Shown: positions 1 through 7,772 of the stretch, piece by piece
Position numbering within the stretch: the stretch's first letter is position 1
Layout of the letters: each line of letters begins with the position of its first letter
NCBI RefSeq assembly: GCF_000308495.1
Contig: NZ_BAFU01000059.1
Coordinates: 1 to 64,000, forward strand
Origin: Nocardia brevicatena NBRC 12119
GTDB taxonomy: Bacteria; Actinomycetota; Actinomycetes; Mycobacteriales; Mycobacteriaceae
Direction of reading: 5' to 3'
DNA length: 64,000 nt
Position numbers and translations under genes: made by a program
Notes under the pieces: generated by a model
Told to the model about the DNA's origin: nothing
The model's database searches: none
Seen by the model: the letters and a program-made list of their open reading frames with translations, nothing else

Positions 1-405
1 GTGCAGGCGGACGTCCCGGGATTCGGCGCGCAGCAGTTCGACAGCGCGGTGCAGCGGTTCGAGGTTTCCGCCGTGCCCGTTGACGAGCAGTATCCGTTCG
101 AAGGTGGCGGTGGCCGAGCGGCAGAGCTCCACGATCAGCAGTTCCAGCGCGCGCTGCCCAATGGACAGGGTGCCGGGAAAACCGGCGTGTTCCCCGCTCG
201 AGCCATAGGGGATCGCCGGGGCGACCAGGACGCCGGAACGCCGCCCGGCCAGGCCGGCGCACAGCGCGACGGCGAGGTCGGTATCGGTGGACAGCGGGAG
301 ATGCGGACCGTGCTGTTCGGTCGAACCCACCGGCACCGCCAACAGCGCGTCCGCGGCCGCGGCGTGTTCACCCGCCTCCGGCCATGTGAGATCCGCCACC
401 AACAT
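1..405 (-). CDS. mftE: Creatininase-family peptidase, MftE-like (5' part only)
   Basis: The minus strand from an ATG at 405 reads 135 codons and runs off the left edge. The translation carries the creatininase-family signatures VGSTEQHGPHLPLSTDTD near residues 26-43 and NGHGGN near residues 114-119, which supply metal ligands in this family. MftE removes the C-terminal Val-Tyr from the processed mycofactocin precursor peptide. That assignment rests on the family signature plus the divergent MftR-like TetR gene; the rest of the mft cluster would lie outside the window. A creatinine amidohydrolase of another pathway remains possible. The full family length is about 240 residues, so a little over half is visible. 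Confidence 0.75.
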   Translation of the reverse strand, partial: MLVADLTWPEAGEHAAAADALLAVPVGSTEQHGPHLPLSTDTDLAVALCAGLAGRRSGVLVAPAIPYGSSGEHAGFPGTLSIGQRALELLIVELCRSATATFERILLVNGHGGNLEPLHRAVELLRAESRDVRLH

Positions 406-505
406 GCGCCGAGATTAACGTCAGCGACTGACATAATCAATAGCTCGCCGCCGTTATGCCCCGAAGTCGGGTACCGGCCACCCGAAGGGCAGATAATCGA
501 CTGCC
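406..505. promoter_or_regulatory. Divergent promoter region with two short dyads
   Basis: This 100-bp gap separates the divergent mftE-like and tetR genes. It holds two perfect inverted repeats: GTCAG-CGA-CTGAC at 420-432 and CCCGA-AG-TCGGG at 460-471. Either could be the operator of the TetR protein, which would then control both directions. No binding site for this exact protein is known to me. Confidence 0.45.
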
Positions 506-1099
506 GTGACGGCACAGAGCACCCGCGGGCGCCCGCGAGGCACCACCCAACGCGAACTCGAACTCATCGCCATGCGGTTGTTCAGCGAACAGGGCTTCGA
601 CCGGACCACGGTCGAACAGATCGCCGCCGCGGCGGGAATCAGCGGACGCACATTCTTCCGCTATTTCACCGGCAAGGCCGAGGTGCTGTGGTACTCGTTC
701 GACGACGAGGTCGCGGCTCTGCGGGCGGCCTTCACCACCGTGGCCGCCGACGAGCCCATGATGGCCGCGGTCCGTCGCGTGGTGGTGAACGCCAACCGCT
801 ACCGCGCCGAGGACGTCCCCGAACTGCGCACCCGGATGCGACTGATCGCCACGGTCCCGGCCCTGGCCGCCACCGCCGGCCCGCACTACGACGCCTGGGA
901 ACGCGCCGTCTCCGACTTCGCCGCCTCCCGGCTGGGCGAACCCGCCGACGGCCTGATCCCGATGGCCGTCGGCCGCACCACCCTGGCGGCCGCCCGCGCC
1001 GCGTTCGACGCCTGGCTGGCCCGCGCCGACGCCGACCTGACGGTCTACCTCGACCGCGCCTTGGCCGCCCTCGAGCGCGGCTTCGCGCCGCCCAGGTGA
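506..1099 (+). CDS. mftR: TetR-family regulator, MftR-like
   Basis: A 197-residue TetR protein starting with GTG. The N-terminal helix-turn-helix is clear (LFSEQGFDRTTVEQIAAAAG, then GRTFFRYFTGKAEV, residues about 24-60). The C-terminal half, with RTRMRLIATVPALAA, resembles the mycofactocin-system regulators of mycobacteria, which bind DNA and respond to acyl-CoA ligands. The divergent creatininase gene supports the assignment. The upstream Shine-Dalgarno is weak and distant (GAAGGGC at 484-490), so the exact start is uncertain. It could instead be an unrelated TetR repressor. Confidence 0.75.
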   Translation: MTAQSTRGRPRGTTQRELELIAMRLFSEQGFDRTTVEQIAAAAGISGRTFFRYFTGKAEVLWYSFDDEVAALRAAFTTVAADEPMMAAVRRVVVNANRYRAEDVPELRTRMRLIATVPALAATAGPHYDAWERAVSDFAASRLGEPADGLIPMAVGRTTLAAARAAFDAWLARADADLTVYLDRALAALERGFAPPR

Positions 1100-1126
1100 A
1101 TCCCCAGTTCGGGAATACCCCCCGCA

Positions 1127-1154
1127 GGTTTTACCACCGCTGGTGGTGGGGTAT
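1127..1154 (+). promoter_or_regulatory. SigB/SigF-type promoter with an inverted repeat in its spacer
   Basis: GGTTT at 1127-1131 and GGGTA(T) at 1149-1154 are separated by 17 bp. This matches the actinobacterial general-stress sigma consensus GGTTT-N15-17-GGGTA. The spacer contains a perfect dyad, ACCACC-GCT-GGTGGT, at 1133-1147. A start point near 1161 would leave a leader of about 65 nt before the rsbR-like gene. Confidence 0.65.
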
Positions 1155-1224
1155 GACTAGGCTCGGTATCGGCACGCCGCCGAATACGACGAATCACCGA
1201 CCGTCCGGAAGGGGCACAAGTTTT

Positions 1225-2127
1225 ATGTCCGAGGTGTCCATGAGCCTTTCGGCGGACTCATTGGCCGCGGAACCTGTCGACAACCTGCTGCCACAGCTGG
1301 TCGAACATCTGCGCCAGAACCGCACTGCCCTCCGCGAGGAATGGGCCCGACGCATCACCGACGCCCGCCTGCTCACCGCGATGACCCCGGAAGAGGTCTT
1401 CTCCGAAGCGACGTCGATCTACGACAACTACGTCGAGGTACTGCAGACCGGTAGCGTCGAGGCACTGCAGGCCTATGCGCGCGATCTGTCCGAGCGCATT
1501 ATTCCGCGCGGTGTCGAAACCGACGAGGTCCTCGGCATGGTGCTGTTGCTGCGCGATGTGCTGGCGCGGTCGCTGTTCGAGAAGTATCAGACCAACTTCG
1601 AACTGCTCAACGCGGTACTCGACGCCTACGAACCGGCCGCCAATCGCATCGCCAACACCGTGGGTGTCTCCTTCGTCCAAGAACGCGAGCGCATCATCCG
1701 CCAGCAGCAGGAGGCCATCCGGGAGCTGTCCACCCCGGTGCTGCAGGTACGCGAGCAGCTGCTGATCCTGCCCATCATCGGCGTGCTGGACAGCCAGCGG
1801 GCGCGCCAGCTCACCGAACAGTTGCTGCGCGCCATCCGCGACAACCGAGCCAAGGTGGTCGTGATCGATATAACCGGTGTGCCGGCAATCGACTCCACCG
1901 TGGCCAACCACCTGGTACAGACCGTCGACGCGTCCGGGCTCATGGGCGCCAGCGTCATCATGACCGGTCTGTCCTCGGAGATCGCGCTCACCCTGGTGAC
2001 CATCGGTCTGGACCTGTCCAAGATGAACGCGGTCGGCGACCTGCAGGGCGGGATCGAGGAAGCGGAGCGTTTACTCGGCTACGAGGTCTCCAGAGTGACC
2101 GAACGCGGCGAACGCGACAACCGGTGA
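1225..2127 (+). CDS. rsbR: Stressosome scaffold protein, RsbR-like (sensor helix bundle + STAS)
   Basis: A 300-residue protein with ATG at 1225 behind GGAAGGGG at 1208-1215. Residues about 20-165 form an all-helical RsbR-type sensor domain; residues about 175-290 form a STAS domain. RsbR proteins assemble with RsbS into the stressosome, and their STAS threonines are phosphorylated by RsbT. The first phospho-site context ELSTPVL is kept. At the second (Bacillus VDTMVA, Thr205) this protein reads IDSTVA, so the aligned residue is Ser. It is the first gene of a five-gene co-directional run. No heme- or flavin-binding motif is obvious, so its signal is unknown. Confidence 0.9.
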   Translation: MSEVSMSLSADSLAAEPVDNLLPQLVEHLRQNRTALREEWARRITDARLLTAMTPEEVFSEATSIYDNYVEVLQTGSVEALQAYARDLSERIIPRGVETDEVLGMVLLLRDVLARSLFEKYQTNFELLNAVLDAYEPAANRIANTVGVSFVQERERIIRQQQEAIRELSTPVLQVREQLLILPIIGVLDSQRARQLTEQLLRAIRDNRAKVVVIDITGVPAIDSTVANHLVQTVDASGLMGASVIMTGLSSEIALTLVTIGLDLSKMNAVGDLQGGIEEAERLLGYEVSRVTERGERDNR

Positions 2128-2140
2128 CCGGGCCCCAGAC

Positions 2141-2530
2141 ATGCCGGTACCCATCCTCAAACAAGGCACATATCTGATCGCGTCGGTACAGTCCGCACTG
2201 ACCGATGCCGATACCGAGCGATTACAGGACGACCTGATGAAGCAGGTCAGCAAGTATCGCGCGCAGGGCATCATCGTCGATGTGACCGCCATCGATGTGA
2301 TGGATTCCTTCGCCGCCAGATCGCTGCGCACCATCGCCCATATGACCCAGCTGCGCGGCGCCGAGACCGTCATCGTCGGCCTGCAGCCCGAGGTGGCCTT
2401 CGCCATGGTGCAGCTCGGGCTCACCTTCGAGGACATGCACACCGCGTTGGACCTCGAAGAGGGACTCGCCTGGTTGAACCGCAAAGTCCCCACCCGGCAC
2501 CAACGGGACGGTCGTGACAGTGGCCGCTGA
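2141..2530 (+). CDS. rsbS: Stressosome STAS protein, RsbS-like
   Basis: A 129-residue single STAS domain starting 13 bp after rsbR. The phospho-acceptor loop VMDSFAARS near residue 53 matches the Ser59 loop of Bacillus RsbS. In the known model unphosphorylated RsbS holds RsbT in the stressosome, and phosphorylation releases it. The C-terminal 17 bp overlap the start of rsbT. A generic anti-anti-sigma factor is the alternative, but the neighbours favour RsbS. Confidence 0.88.
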   Translation: MPVPILKQGTYLIASVQSALTDADTERLQDDLMKQVSKYRAQGIIVDVTAIDVMDSFAARSLRTIAHMTQLRGAETVIVGLQPEVAFAMVQLGLTFEDMHTALDLEEGLAWLNRKVPTRHQRDGRDSGR

Positions 2531-2933
2531 GAACATGGTGATCGCGGTGAAGATGTCGAACGACATCGTGACCGCACGGCAGGCCGGGCGGGAGCTGGCG
2601 GAGGAGCTCGGTTTCTCGCTCACCGACCGAACCATGATCTCCACCGCCATCTCCGAGGTGGCGCGCAATATCACCAGTTACGCCGGCAGTGGCGAGGTCC
2701 GATTACTGGTGGACGAGCGCGACGGGCGACGGGCCCTGGTGGTACAGGCCCAGGACCAGGGACCCGGCATCATCGACGTGGCCCGTGCCATGGAAGACGG
2801 ATATTCGACCGGATTGGGCCTGGGTCTCGGCCTTCCCGGCGCCAAACGGCTGATGGACGGCCTCACCGTCGACTCCGCACCCGGACACGGCACGTTGGTG
2901 GAAATGTGGAAGTGGGTACCCGACAGTGCATGA
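2514..2933 (+). CDS. rsbT: Serine/threonine switch kinase, RsbT-like
   Basis: A 139-residue GHKL ATPase beginning with GTG at 2514 (GGGACGG just upstream), overlapping rsbS by 17 bp. The ATP-binding boxes are present: N-box EVARNITSYA (about residues 48-57), G1 DQGPGI (about 81-86), G2 GLGLGLPGAKRLMD and GHGT. RsbT phosphorylates RsbR and RsbS and, once released, activates the RsbU phosphatase. Tight overlaps on both sides indicate translational coupling. No anti-sigma RsbW gene lies beside it. Confidence 0.9.
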   Translation: MTVAAENMVIAVKMSNDIVTARQAGRELAEELGFSLTDRTMISTAISEVARNITSYAGSGEVRLLVDERDGRRALVVQAQDQGPGIIDVARAMEDGYSTGLGLGLGLPGAKRLMDGLTVDSAPGHGTLVEMWKWVPDSA

Positions 2934-3555
2934 GGACGGGTTCATCGGTCGAGTCGAATGGGCGATGGCGGGCCGGGCGCTACCGGGACAGGACGTGTCC
3001 GGCGATCGATGCGCGGTCTTCGACACCGGCCGCGGAACCGTGCTGTTCGCGGTGCTCGACGGACTGGGCCACGGCGCCGCCGCGGCCGCCGCGGTCGACC
3101 GCGCCACCCGGGTGCTGTCCCAGAACCGCACCGCACCCTTGGACGAGCTGATGGTGCTGTGCCACCGCGCCATGGCCGATACCCGCGGCGCCGCGGTCTC
3201 GCTGGCGCTGTTCGGGGCGCAGGAAACCCAGTGGCTCGGCGTGGGCAATGTGGAATCGCAGGTGCTCACCGCCGGACCGACCGGGCCGACGGTGCGGGCC
3301 ACCGCGCTGCTGAACGGCGGAATCGTCGGCTACCGACTACCCGCGAACCTCCAGCCGCAGACCATACCGATACGGCCGGGCGATCTGCTGCTGATGTCCA
3401 CCGACGGGGTGGTCACCGAACCGGGCGAGGGGGTGGACCTGTCCAGGTCGACCGCGGATATCACCATGGATCTGCTGGACCGCAACGCCAAGGACACCGA
3501 CGACGCCCTCGTACTCGCCGCCCGGGTGCGCGGTACGTCGAACGGAACGCCGTGA
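2926..3555 (+). CDS. rsbX: PP2C-type phosphatase, RsbX-like
   Basis: A 209-residue SpoIIE/PP2C phosphatase starting with a GTG at 2926 inside the end of rsbT. Metal-binding motifs are visible: DGLGHG (residues 45-50) and STDGV (about 150). RsbX dephosphorylates RsbR and RsbS and so resets the stressosome. The length is close to that of Bacillus RsbX. It lacks sensory domains, unlike the next gene, which fits the RsbX role rather than RsbU. Confidence 0.87.
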   Translation: MHEDGFIGRVEWAMAGRALPGQDVSGDRCAVFDTGRGTVLFAVLDGLGHGAAAAAAVDRATRVLSQNRTAPLDELMVLCHRAMADTRGAAVSLALFGAQETQWLGVGNVESQVLTAGPTGPTVRATALLNGGIVGYRLPANLQPQTIPIRPGDLLLMSTDGVVTEPGEGVDLSRSTADITMDLLDRNAKDTDDALVLAARVRGTSNGTP

Positions 3556-3571
3556 TCGCGGGCGGTATGCG

Positions 3572-5887
3572 ATGAGCGCCGTACTCGCGGCATTCCTCGA
3601 CGACTACACCGACGCGCTGCGCCGGCATCTGGCCTCGCCCGCCCTCGACGGGCTCGCCGAGGGCCACGAACTGGGACGGCGGGCGCTGGTCGAGGGCATC
3701 AGTCTGCTCGATCTCACCGAGCACCACTTCCGCGTCGTCAAACAGGTGCAGGCCGAGGATGCGAAGACCCGCGCCGACCGCACGGTTTCCGAGGCCGGAA
3801 CCGAGCCGGACAGCGGCATCGAGGAGAACGCGCTCGAATTCCTGCTGCAGACCCTCATCACCCTGGATGTCGCCACCCGTGGTTACCTCGACGGCACCCG
3901 ACGTTACGAACAGCAGCGTTCCCGCGCCGACGACCTCGGCCGACGCGACGCGTTCCGTACCGCGCTCGTCGAATCCCTGCAGGACGGCTTCTTCGTCGCC
4001 GACGGTCGCGGCACCATCGTCGAGGTCAACACCGCGTTCGGGAAGATAACCGGCTACGGCGCCGCCGGGGTCCCCTATGCGCTGCCGCATCCGTGGTCGA
4101 TACCCGCCGGCCCGCGCTACCCCGATCTGGGTACCGAGGCACTGCGCTTCGTCCTGCCCATCCGGCACCGCGACGGCCGCCAACGCTGGCTCGGGGTGAG
4201 CACCAGTGCCCTGGTCAAACCGGACGGGGTCGAGCAGATCTTCGTCGGTACCGTGCGCGATGTCACCGCGGAACACGATGCGCAGGCCCGCGACCAGGCG
4301 GCGTCCCGGCTGGCCACCGCGGTCGCCTCGGCCACGAGTGTCGCCGAGGTGCTGGAGGTGGGCCTGGACGAGCTGCGCCGCACGGTCGGCGCCGAGACCG
4401 CGGTGGTCTCGGTGTGGACCGGCCGGCACACCGACCCCGAGGTCTATATCTCCGGCGCGGTGGTGGACAGCGAAACAGTGGCCACCGGCACCGCCCGGTC
4501 CATTCTCGACGCCCCCACCCAGGCGCTGCTGGACCGCGCCCGGCTGCGGCCGGGACGGACCCTCATCGCGATCCCCGAGGGCGCGGAGCTCGCGGAGGGG
4601 ATGGTGGCCCCGCTCGGCGAGACCGGCGATGCCGCGCTGTGGTTGCGCTTCGCCGCGCCGCGGGTCGTCGACGCCGCCGACTGGACCCTGTTCTCCCTCC
4701 TCATCGGACATCTGAGCCTGGCGGTACAGCGGGCCCGGCATTTCGACCAGGCCCGGTCGACCTCGCTCACCCTGCAGCGGGCCATGCTCGGGCCGATCGA
4801 TCTCCCGCCGCGGTTCTCGGTGCACTACGAACCCGCGCTGCCACCGCTGGAGATCGGCGGCGACTGGTACGACGTGGTGCCGCTGCCGGACGGGACCATC
4901 GGCGTGGTGGTGGGCGACTGCGTCGGCCGTGGCCTGTCCGCCGCGGTCGTCATGGGACAGTTGCGCACCGCCGCCCGGGCGCTGCTGCTGCGCGGCGCGG
5001 GCCCGGCCCAGCTGCTCACCGAGTTGGATCCGGTGGCGGCCCGAATTCCCGGCGCGGTGTGCACCACGGTGTGCGCGGCGGTACTCGACCCGGTGCGCGG
5101 GCTGGTGCGCTACAGCAACGCCGGTCATATGCCGCCCATACTGGCCGATGCGCGGGCCACCGGACGGATTCTGGAGGGTGGCCGATCGGTGCCGCTGGCG
5201 ACCTTCGAGATCCCGCGGCGCCCCGAGGCCACCACTCCCCTGCCTCCCGGCTCGACCCTGGTGCTGTTCACCGACGGACTGGTGGAGCGGCGTGGTGAGG
5301 ACATCGACGACGGTTTCGCCAGAATCGCCGCGGTGCTGGCCGAGACCCCGGAACGGCTGCCGCGGGAGGTCGCCGACGCCGTCTTGTCGGAACTGCGTCC
5401 GGCCGGCGGATACGACGACGACATCGCCATGGTGGTCTACCGACAACCACCCGCCCCGCTGCACCTGGATCTCCCGGCGCGACCGGAGCAGTTGGCCGCC
5501 CTGCGTCGCACGCTCATGGCCTGGCTGACCGCCGCCGCGGTGCCGTACGATCTGGCCGGCGATCTGGTGTCGGCCACCAACGAGGCGTGCAGCAACAGCA
5601 TCGAGCACGCCTATCGCGGCGCCGACGACGGGCGGGTGGAGCTCACCGCGGAATGCGACACCGAGACCGTCGTCATCCAGGTCACCGATACCGGCGTCTG
5701 GAAGCCGCGCTCCTCCGACCCGGGGCCCCGCGGGCGCGGGATCGATATGATGCGTGCCCTCACCGAGGATCTCGAGATCGACCACGGCGATACCGGTACC
5801 CGGGTACGGATGTCGGTGACCTTACCGGCGATCACGTTCCCGGTGGCCAATGCGCTGCGCGGGACGCCGCAGCGGAGTTCGGTCTGA
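3572..5887 (+). CDS. rsbU: RsbU-like multidomain phosphatase (RsbU-N, PAS, GAF, SpoIIE) with a C-terminal RsbW-like kinase domain
   Basis: A 771-residue protein. In order: an RsbU-type N-terminal helical domain (about 1-115), which binds RsbT in Bacillus; a PAS domain (about 125-235); a GAF domain (about 245-385); a SpoIIE/PP2C phosphatase (about 400-620, with GGDWYD, VGDCVGRG and FTDGL); and a GHKL ATPase (about 630-755, with NEACSNSIEHAY, TDTG and GRGIDMM). It combines a phosphatase for a phosphorylated antagonist with an anti-sigma-type kinase in one chain. It closes the stressosome operon 16 bp after rsbX. A likely substrate is the STAS protein encoded just downstream. Confidence 0.88.
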   Translation: MSAVLAAFLDDYTDALRRHLASPALDGLAEGHELGRRALVEGISLLDLTEHHFRVVKQVQAEDAKTRADRTVSEAGTEPDSGIEENALEFLLQTLITLDVATRGYLDGTRRYEQQRSRADDLGRRDAFRTALVESLQDGFFVADGRGTIVEVNTAFGKITGYGAAGVPYALPHPWSIPAGPRYPDLGTEALRFVLPIRHRDGRQRWLGVSTSALVKPDGVEQIFVGTVRDVTAEHDAQARDQAASRLATAVASATSVAEVLEVGLDELRRTVGAETAVVSVWTGRHTDPEVYISGAVVDSETVATGTARSILDAPTQALLDRARLRPGRTLIAIPEGAELAEGMVAPLGETGDAALWLRFAAPRVVDAADWTLFSLLIGHLSLAVQRARHFDQARSTSLTLQRAMLGPIDLPPRFSVHYEPALPPLEIGGDWYDVVPLPDGTIGVVVGDCVGRGLSAAVVMGQLRTAARALLLRGAGPAQLLTELDPVAARIPGAVCTTVCAAVLDPVRGLVRYSNAGHMPPILADARATGRILEGGRSVPLATFEIPRRPEATTPLPPGSTLVLFTDGLVERRGEDIDDGFARIAAVLAETPERLPREVADAVLSELRPAGGYDDDIAMVVYRQPPAPLHLDLPARPEQLAALRRTLMAWLTAAAVPYDLAGDLVSATNEACSNSIEHAYRGADDGRVELTAECDTETVVIQVTDTGVWKPRSSDPGPRGRGIDMMRALTEDLEIDHGDTGTRVRMSVTLPAITFPVANALRGTPQRSSV

Positions 5888-6110
5888 CGGGATATCGACC
5901 GGGCCGCTACCCGGCGGGCTGCGCCGCACGGCACAGCTTCCGAAGGGGGCGTCCTCGTATACCCGCTCCGGTGTCTCGGTGGGCCCGCGACCCTTCCACC
6001 AGGGCGGATTCATCCGATGACTCGCGCCCGACCGTACCATCCGACCGGCCGGCACAAACTGTGCACCCGCCGAGCTTGCGATTTCGCCGTCATTTGTGTG
6101 TTGTGAAGAT

Positions 6111-6491
6111 GTGACGAACACATCCGGAGACGCGTATCCCCTCACGGACACAATGACCACATCCGTCGCGGACCACGACGGCGCGACCGTGCTCACGGTG
6201 ACCGGGGAGGTCGACCTCGCGACGGCCCCGGCACTGGAGACCGCGATCGACGCGGCGCTCGGCGCAGAGCCCGCCGGACTCATCATCGACCTGTCCGCGG
6301 TCAGCTTCCTCGCCTCGGCCGGAATGGCCGCGTTGGTCGCGGCGCATCAGCGGGCGGGCGAGGCGACGAAGATCGCCGTGGTCGCCGACGGACCGGCGAC
6401 CAGCCGCCAGCTCAAGATGACGAGTCTGGACAAGGTATTCGCGCTGTACCGCACCCTGGACGAAGCCCTGACCGGTTTCCGCGACAACTGA
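6111..6491 (+). CDS. STAS-domain anti-sigma factor antagonist, RsbV-like
   Basis: A 126-residue single STAS domain. I chose GTG at 6111 because GAAG lies just upstream; an upstream in-frame GTG at 6096 and an ATG at 6153 are alternatives. The phospho-acceptor loop SFLASAGMAAL keeps a serine where the family usually reads DSSG. In partner switching such proteins bind an anti-sigma kinase until phosphorylated, and a SpoIIE phosphatase restores them. Its place after the RsbU-like gene suggests it is a substrate of that protein, but a gap of 223 bp means it may have its own promoter. Confidence 0.82.
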   Translation: MTNTSGDAYPLTDTMTTSVADHDGATVLTVTGEVDLATAPALETAIDAALGAEPAGLIIDLSAVSFLASAGMAALVAAHQRAGEATKIAVVADGPATSRQLKMTSLDKVFALYRTLDEALTGFRDN

Positions 6492-6540
6492 CGGGCCCGA
6501 ACCGAGGTCACCACCCCGGCCGCTCCGCCGATACCCGACA

Positions 6541-6575
6541 CCTCGGGGCCACCGAACACCTCGGCGGCCCCGAGG
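6541..6575. terminator. Hairpin between convergent genes
   Basis: A perfect 10-bp stem, CCTCGGGGCC at 6541-6550 and GGCCCCGAGG at 6566-6575, with a 15-nt loop. It lies between the STAS gene and the convergent LLM gene. There is no T-run, as is common for GC-rich actinomycete terminators. Confidence 0.6.
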
Positions 6576-6607
6576 CGAGACCTTGGACGTCGCCGAGGCC
6601 CGAGCGG

Positions 6608-7648
6608 TCAGTCGCAGAGCGTACGCAGCCGTTCGATCAATTCCACCCGCTCGGCGGGCGTGGCGGCCAGCGGCGAGACGTTCAGCACGGTGACACCCGC
6701 CTCCGCGAAGGCGGCGATCCGCTCCTTGACGAAGCTCTCCGGGCCCACCAGCGAGATATCGCGGACCAGGTCGTCCGGAACGACCTTGGCCGCCTCGTCC
6801 TTCTTGCCCGCCAGATACAGCTCTTGGATTCGATCGGCTTCCGCGCCGTAACCGTACTTGGTGGCCAGCGTGTGGTAGAAGTTCTTACCTTTGGCGCCCA
6901 TCCCGCCGATGTACAGCGCCAGGACGGGTTTCACGAAGTCCAGCAACGGGGTCACGTTCTCGCCGATGGCCAGCGCCGGCCCGGCGTACACGTCCAGCGG
7001 GCCCAGGGCCGGGTCACGGAGTTCGAGGCCGGCGCGCAGCGAATCACCCCAGATCTGCTCGGCCTTTTCCGGCAGGAAGAAGATCGGCTGCCAGCCCTCG
7101 GCGATCTCGGCGGCCAGTCGGACGTTCTTGGGGCCGAGCGCGGCGAGCAGCACCGGAATCCGCTCCCGAACCGGATGGTTGATCAACTTCAGCGGTTTGC
7201 CCAGGCCGGTGCCCTGTCCCTCGGCCAGTGGGATCTGATAGTACCTGCCCCGGTATTCCAGCCGCTCCCGCCGCCACACCGCGCGGCAGATCTCCACGAC
7301 CTCTCGGGTCCGTCCGATCGGCGCGTCATAGGGGACTCCGTGGAAGCCCTCGATCACCTGCGGCCCGGAGGCACCCAAACCCAGGACGAAGCGACCGTCG
7401 GAGACGAAGTCCAGACCGGCCGCGGTCATGGCGGTCAGGCTCGGAGTGCGGGTGTAGAGCTGCATGATGCCGGAGGCCAACTGCAGGCGCGTTGTCCTGG
7501 CCGCGAGATAGCCCAACGCGCTCACCGCATCGAACGAGTACGCCTCGGGCACGAACACAATGTCCAGCCCGGCGCGTTCGAGGTCGGCCACCTCGGCCGC
7601 CGCCTCGGTGAACCCGCCCGAATAGTTGAGACCCAAACCGATACGCAT
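6608..7648 (-). CDS. LLM-class F420-dependent oxidoreductase, Rv3520c-like
   Basis: A 346-residue luciferase-like monooxygenase-fold protein. The start is set at the ATG at 7648 (MRIGLGLNYSGG); an in-frame ATG at 7660 adds four residues. Family landmarks include the GLGASGPQVIEGFHG segment near residue 92 and LGPKNVRLAAEIAEGW near 170. The pattern closely follows the mycobacterial Rv3520c group, which uses coenzyme F420 as hydride carrier. The substrate cannot be read from sequence. It is transcribed alone, divergent from the cyclodeaminase gene and convergent with the STAS gene. Confidence 0.85.
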   Translation of the reverse strand: MRIGLGLNYSGGFTEAAAEVADLERAGLDIVFVPEAYSFDAVSALGYLAARTTRLQLASGIMQLYTRTPSLTAMTAAGLDFVSDGRFVLGLGASGPQVIEGFHGVPYDAPIGRTREVVEICRAVWRRERLEYRGRYYQIPLAEGQGTGLGKPLKLINHPVRERIPVLLAALGPKNVRLAAEIAEGWQPIFFLPEKAEQIWGDSLRAGLELRDPALGPLDVYAGPALAIGENVTPLLDFVKPVLALYIGGMGAKGKNFYHTLATKYGYGAEADRIQELYLAGKKDEAAKVVPDDLVRDISLVGPESFVKERIAAFAEAGVTVLNVSPLAATPAERVELIERLRTLCD

Positions 7649-7712
7649 AGCGATCAACATAACCGCGGTGAGGAGGTGACCTTACACCGGCCACGCCGTC
7701 GGAGCGGGTAGG

Positions 7713-7742
7713 TTGAATTCCGAGCCCTATTGAGGCTAATAC
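7713..7742 (+). promoter_or_regulatory. Housekeeping-type promoter of the cyclodeaminase gene
   Basis: TTGAAT at 7713-7718 and TAATAC at 7737-7742, spaced by 18 bp, resemble a SigA promoter. It points to the GTG start at 7773, which is preceded by GAAAGG at 7760-7765. Confidence 0.55.
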
Positions 7743-7772
7743 TGAGCTAATGAAATAGAGAAAGGCCAGACC

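Noticed and set aside
1-1224. One long plus-strand frame running from base 1 into the RsbR gene
   Set aside because: It crosses the mftE-like gene antisense and the tetR gene out of frame. Only the part from ATG 1225, behind a ribosome site, matches a protein family.
3461-5785. 774-codon minus-strand open frame opposite the RsbU-like gene
   Set aside because: A shadow of high-GC codon bias; the sequence is Gly/Arg/His-rich with no domain, whereas the plus strand encodes five recognisable domains.
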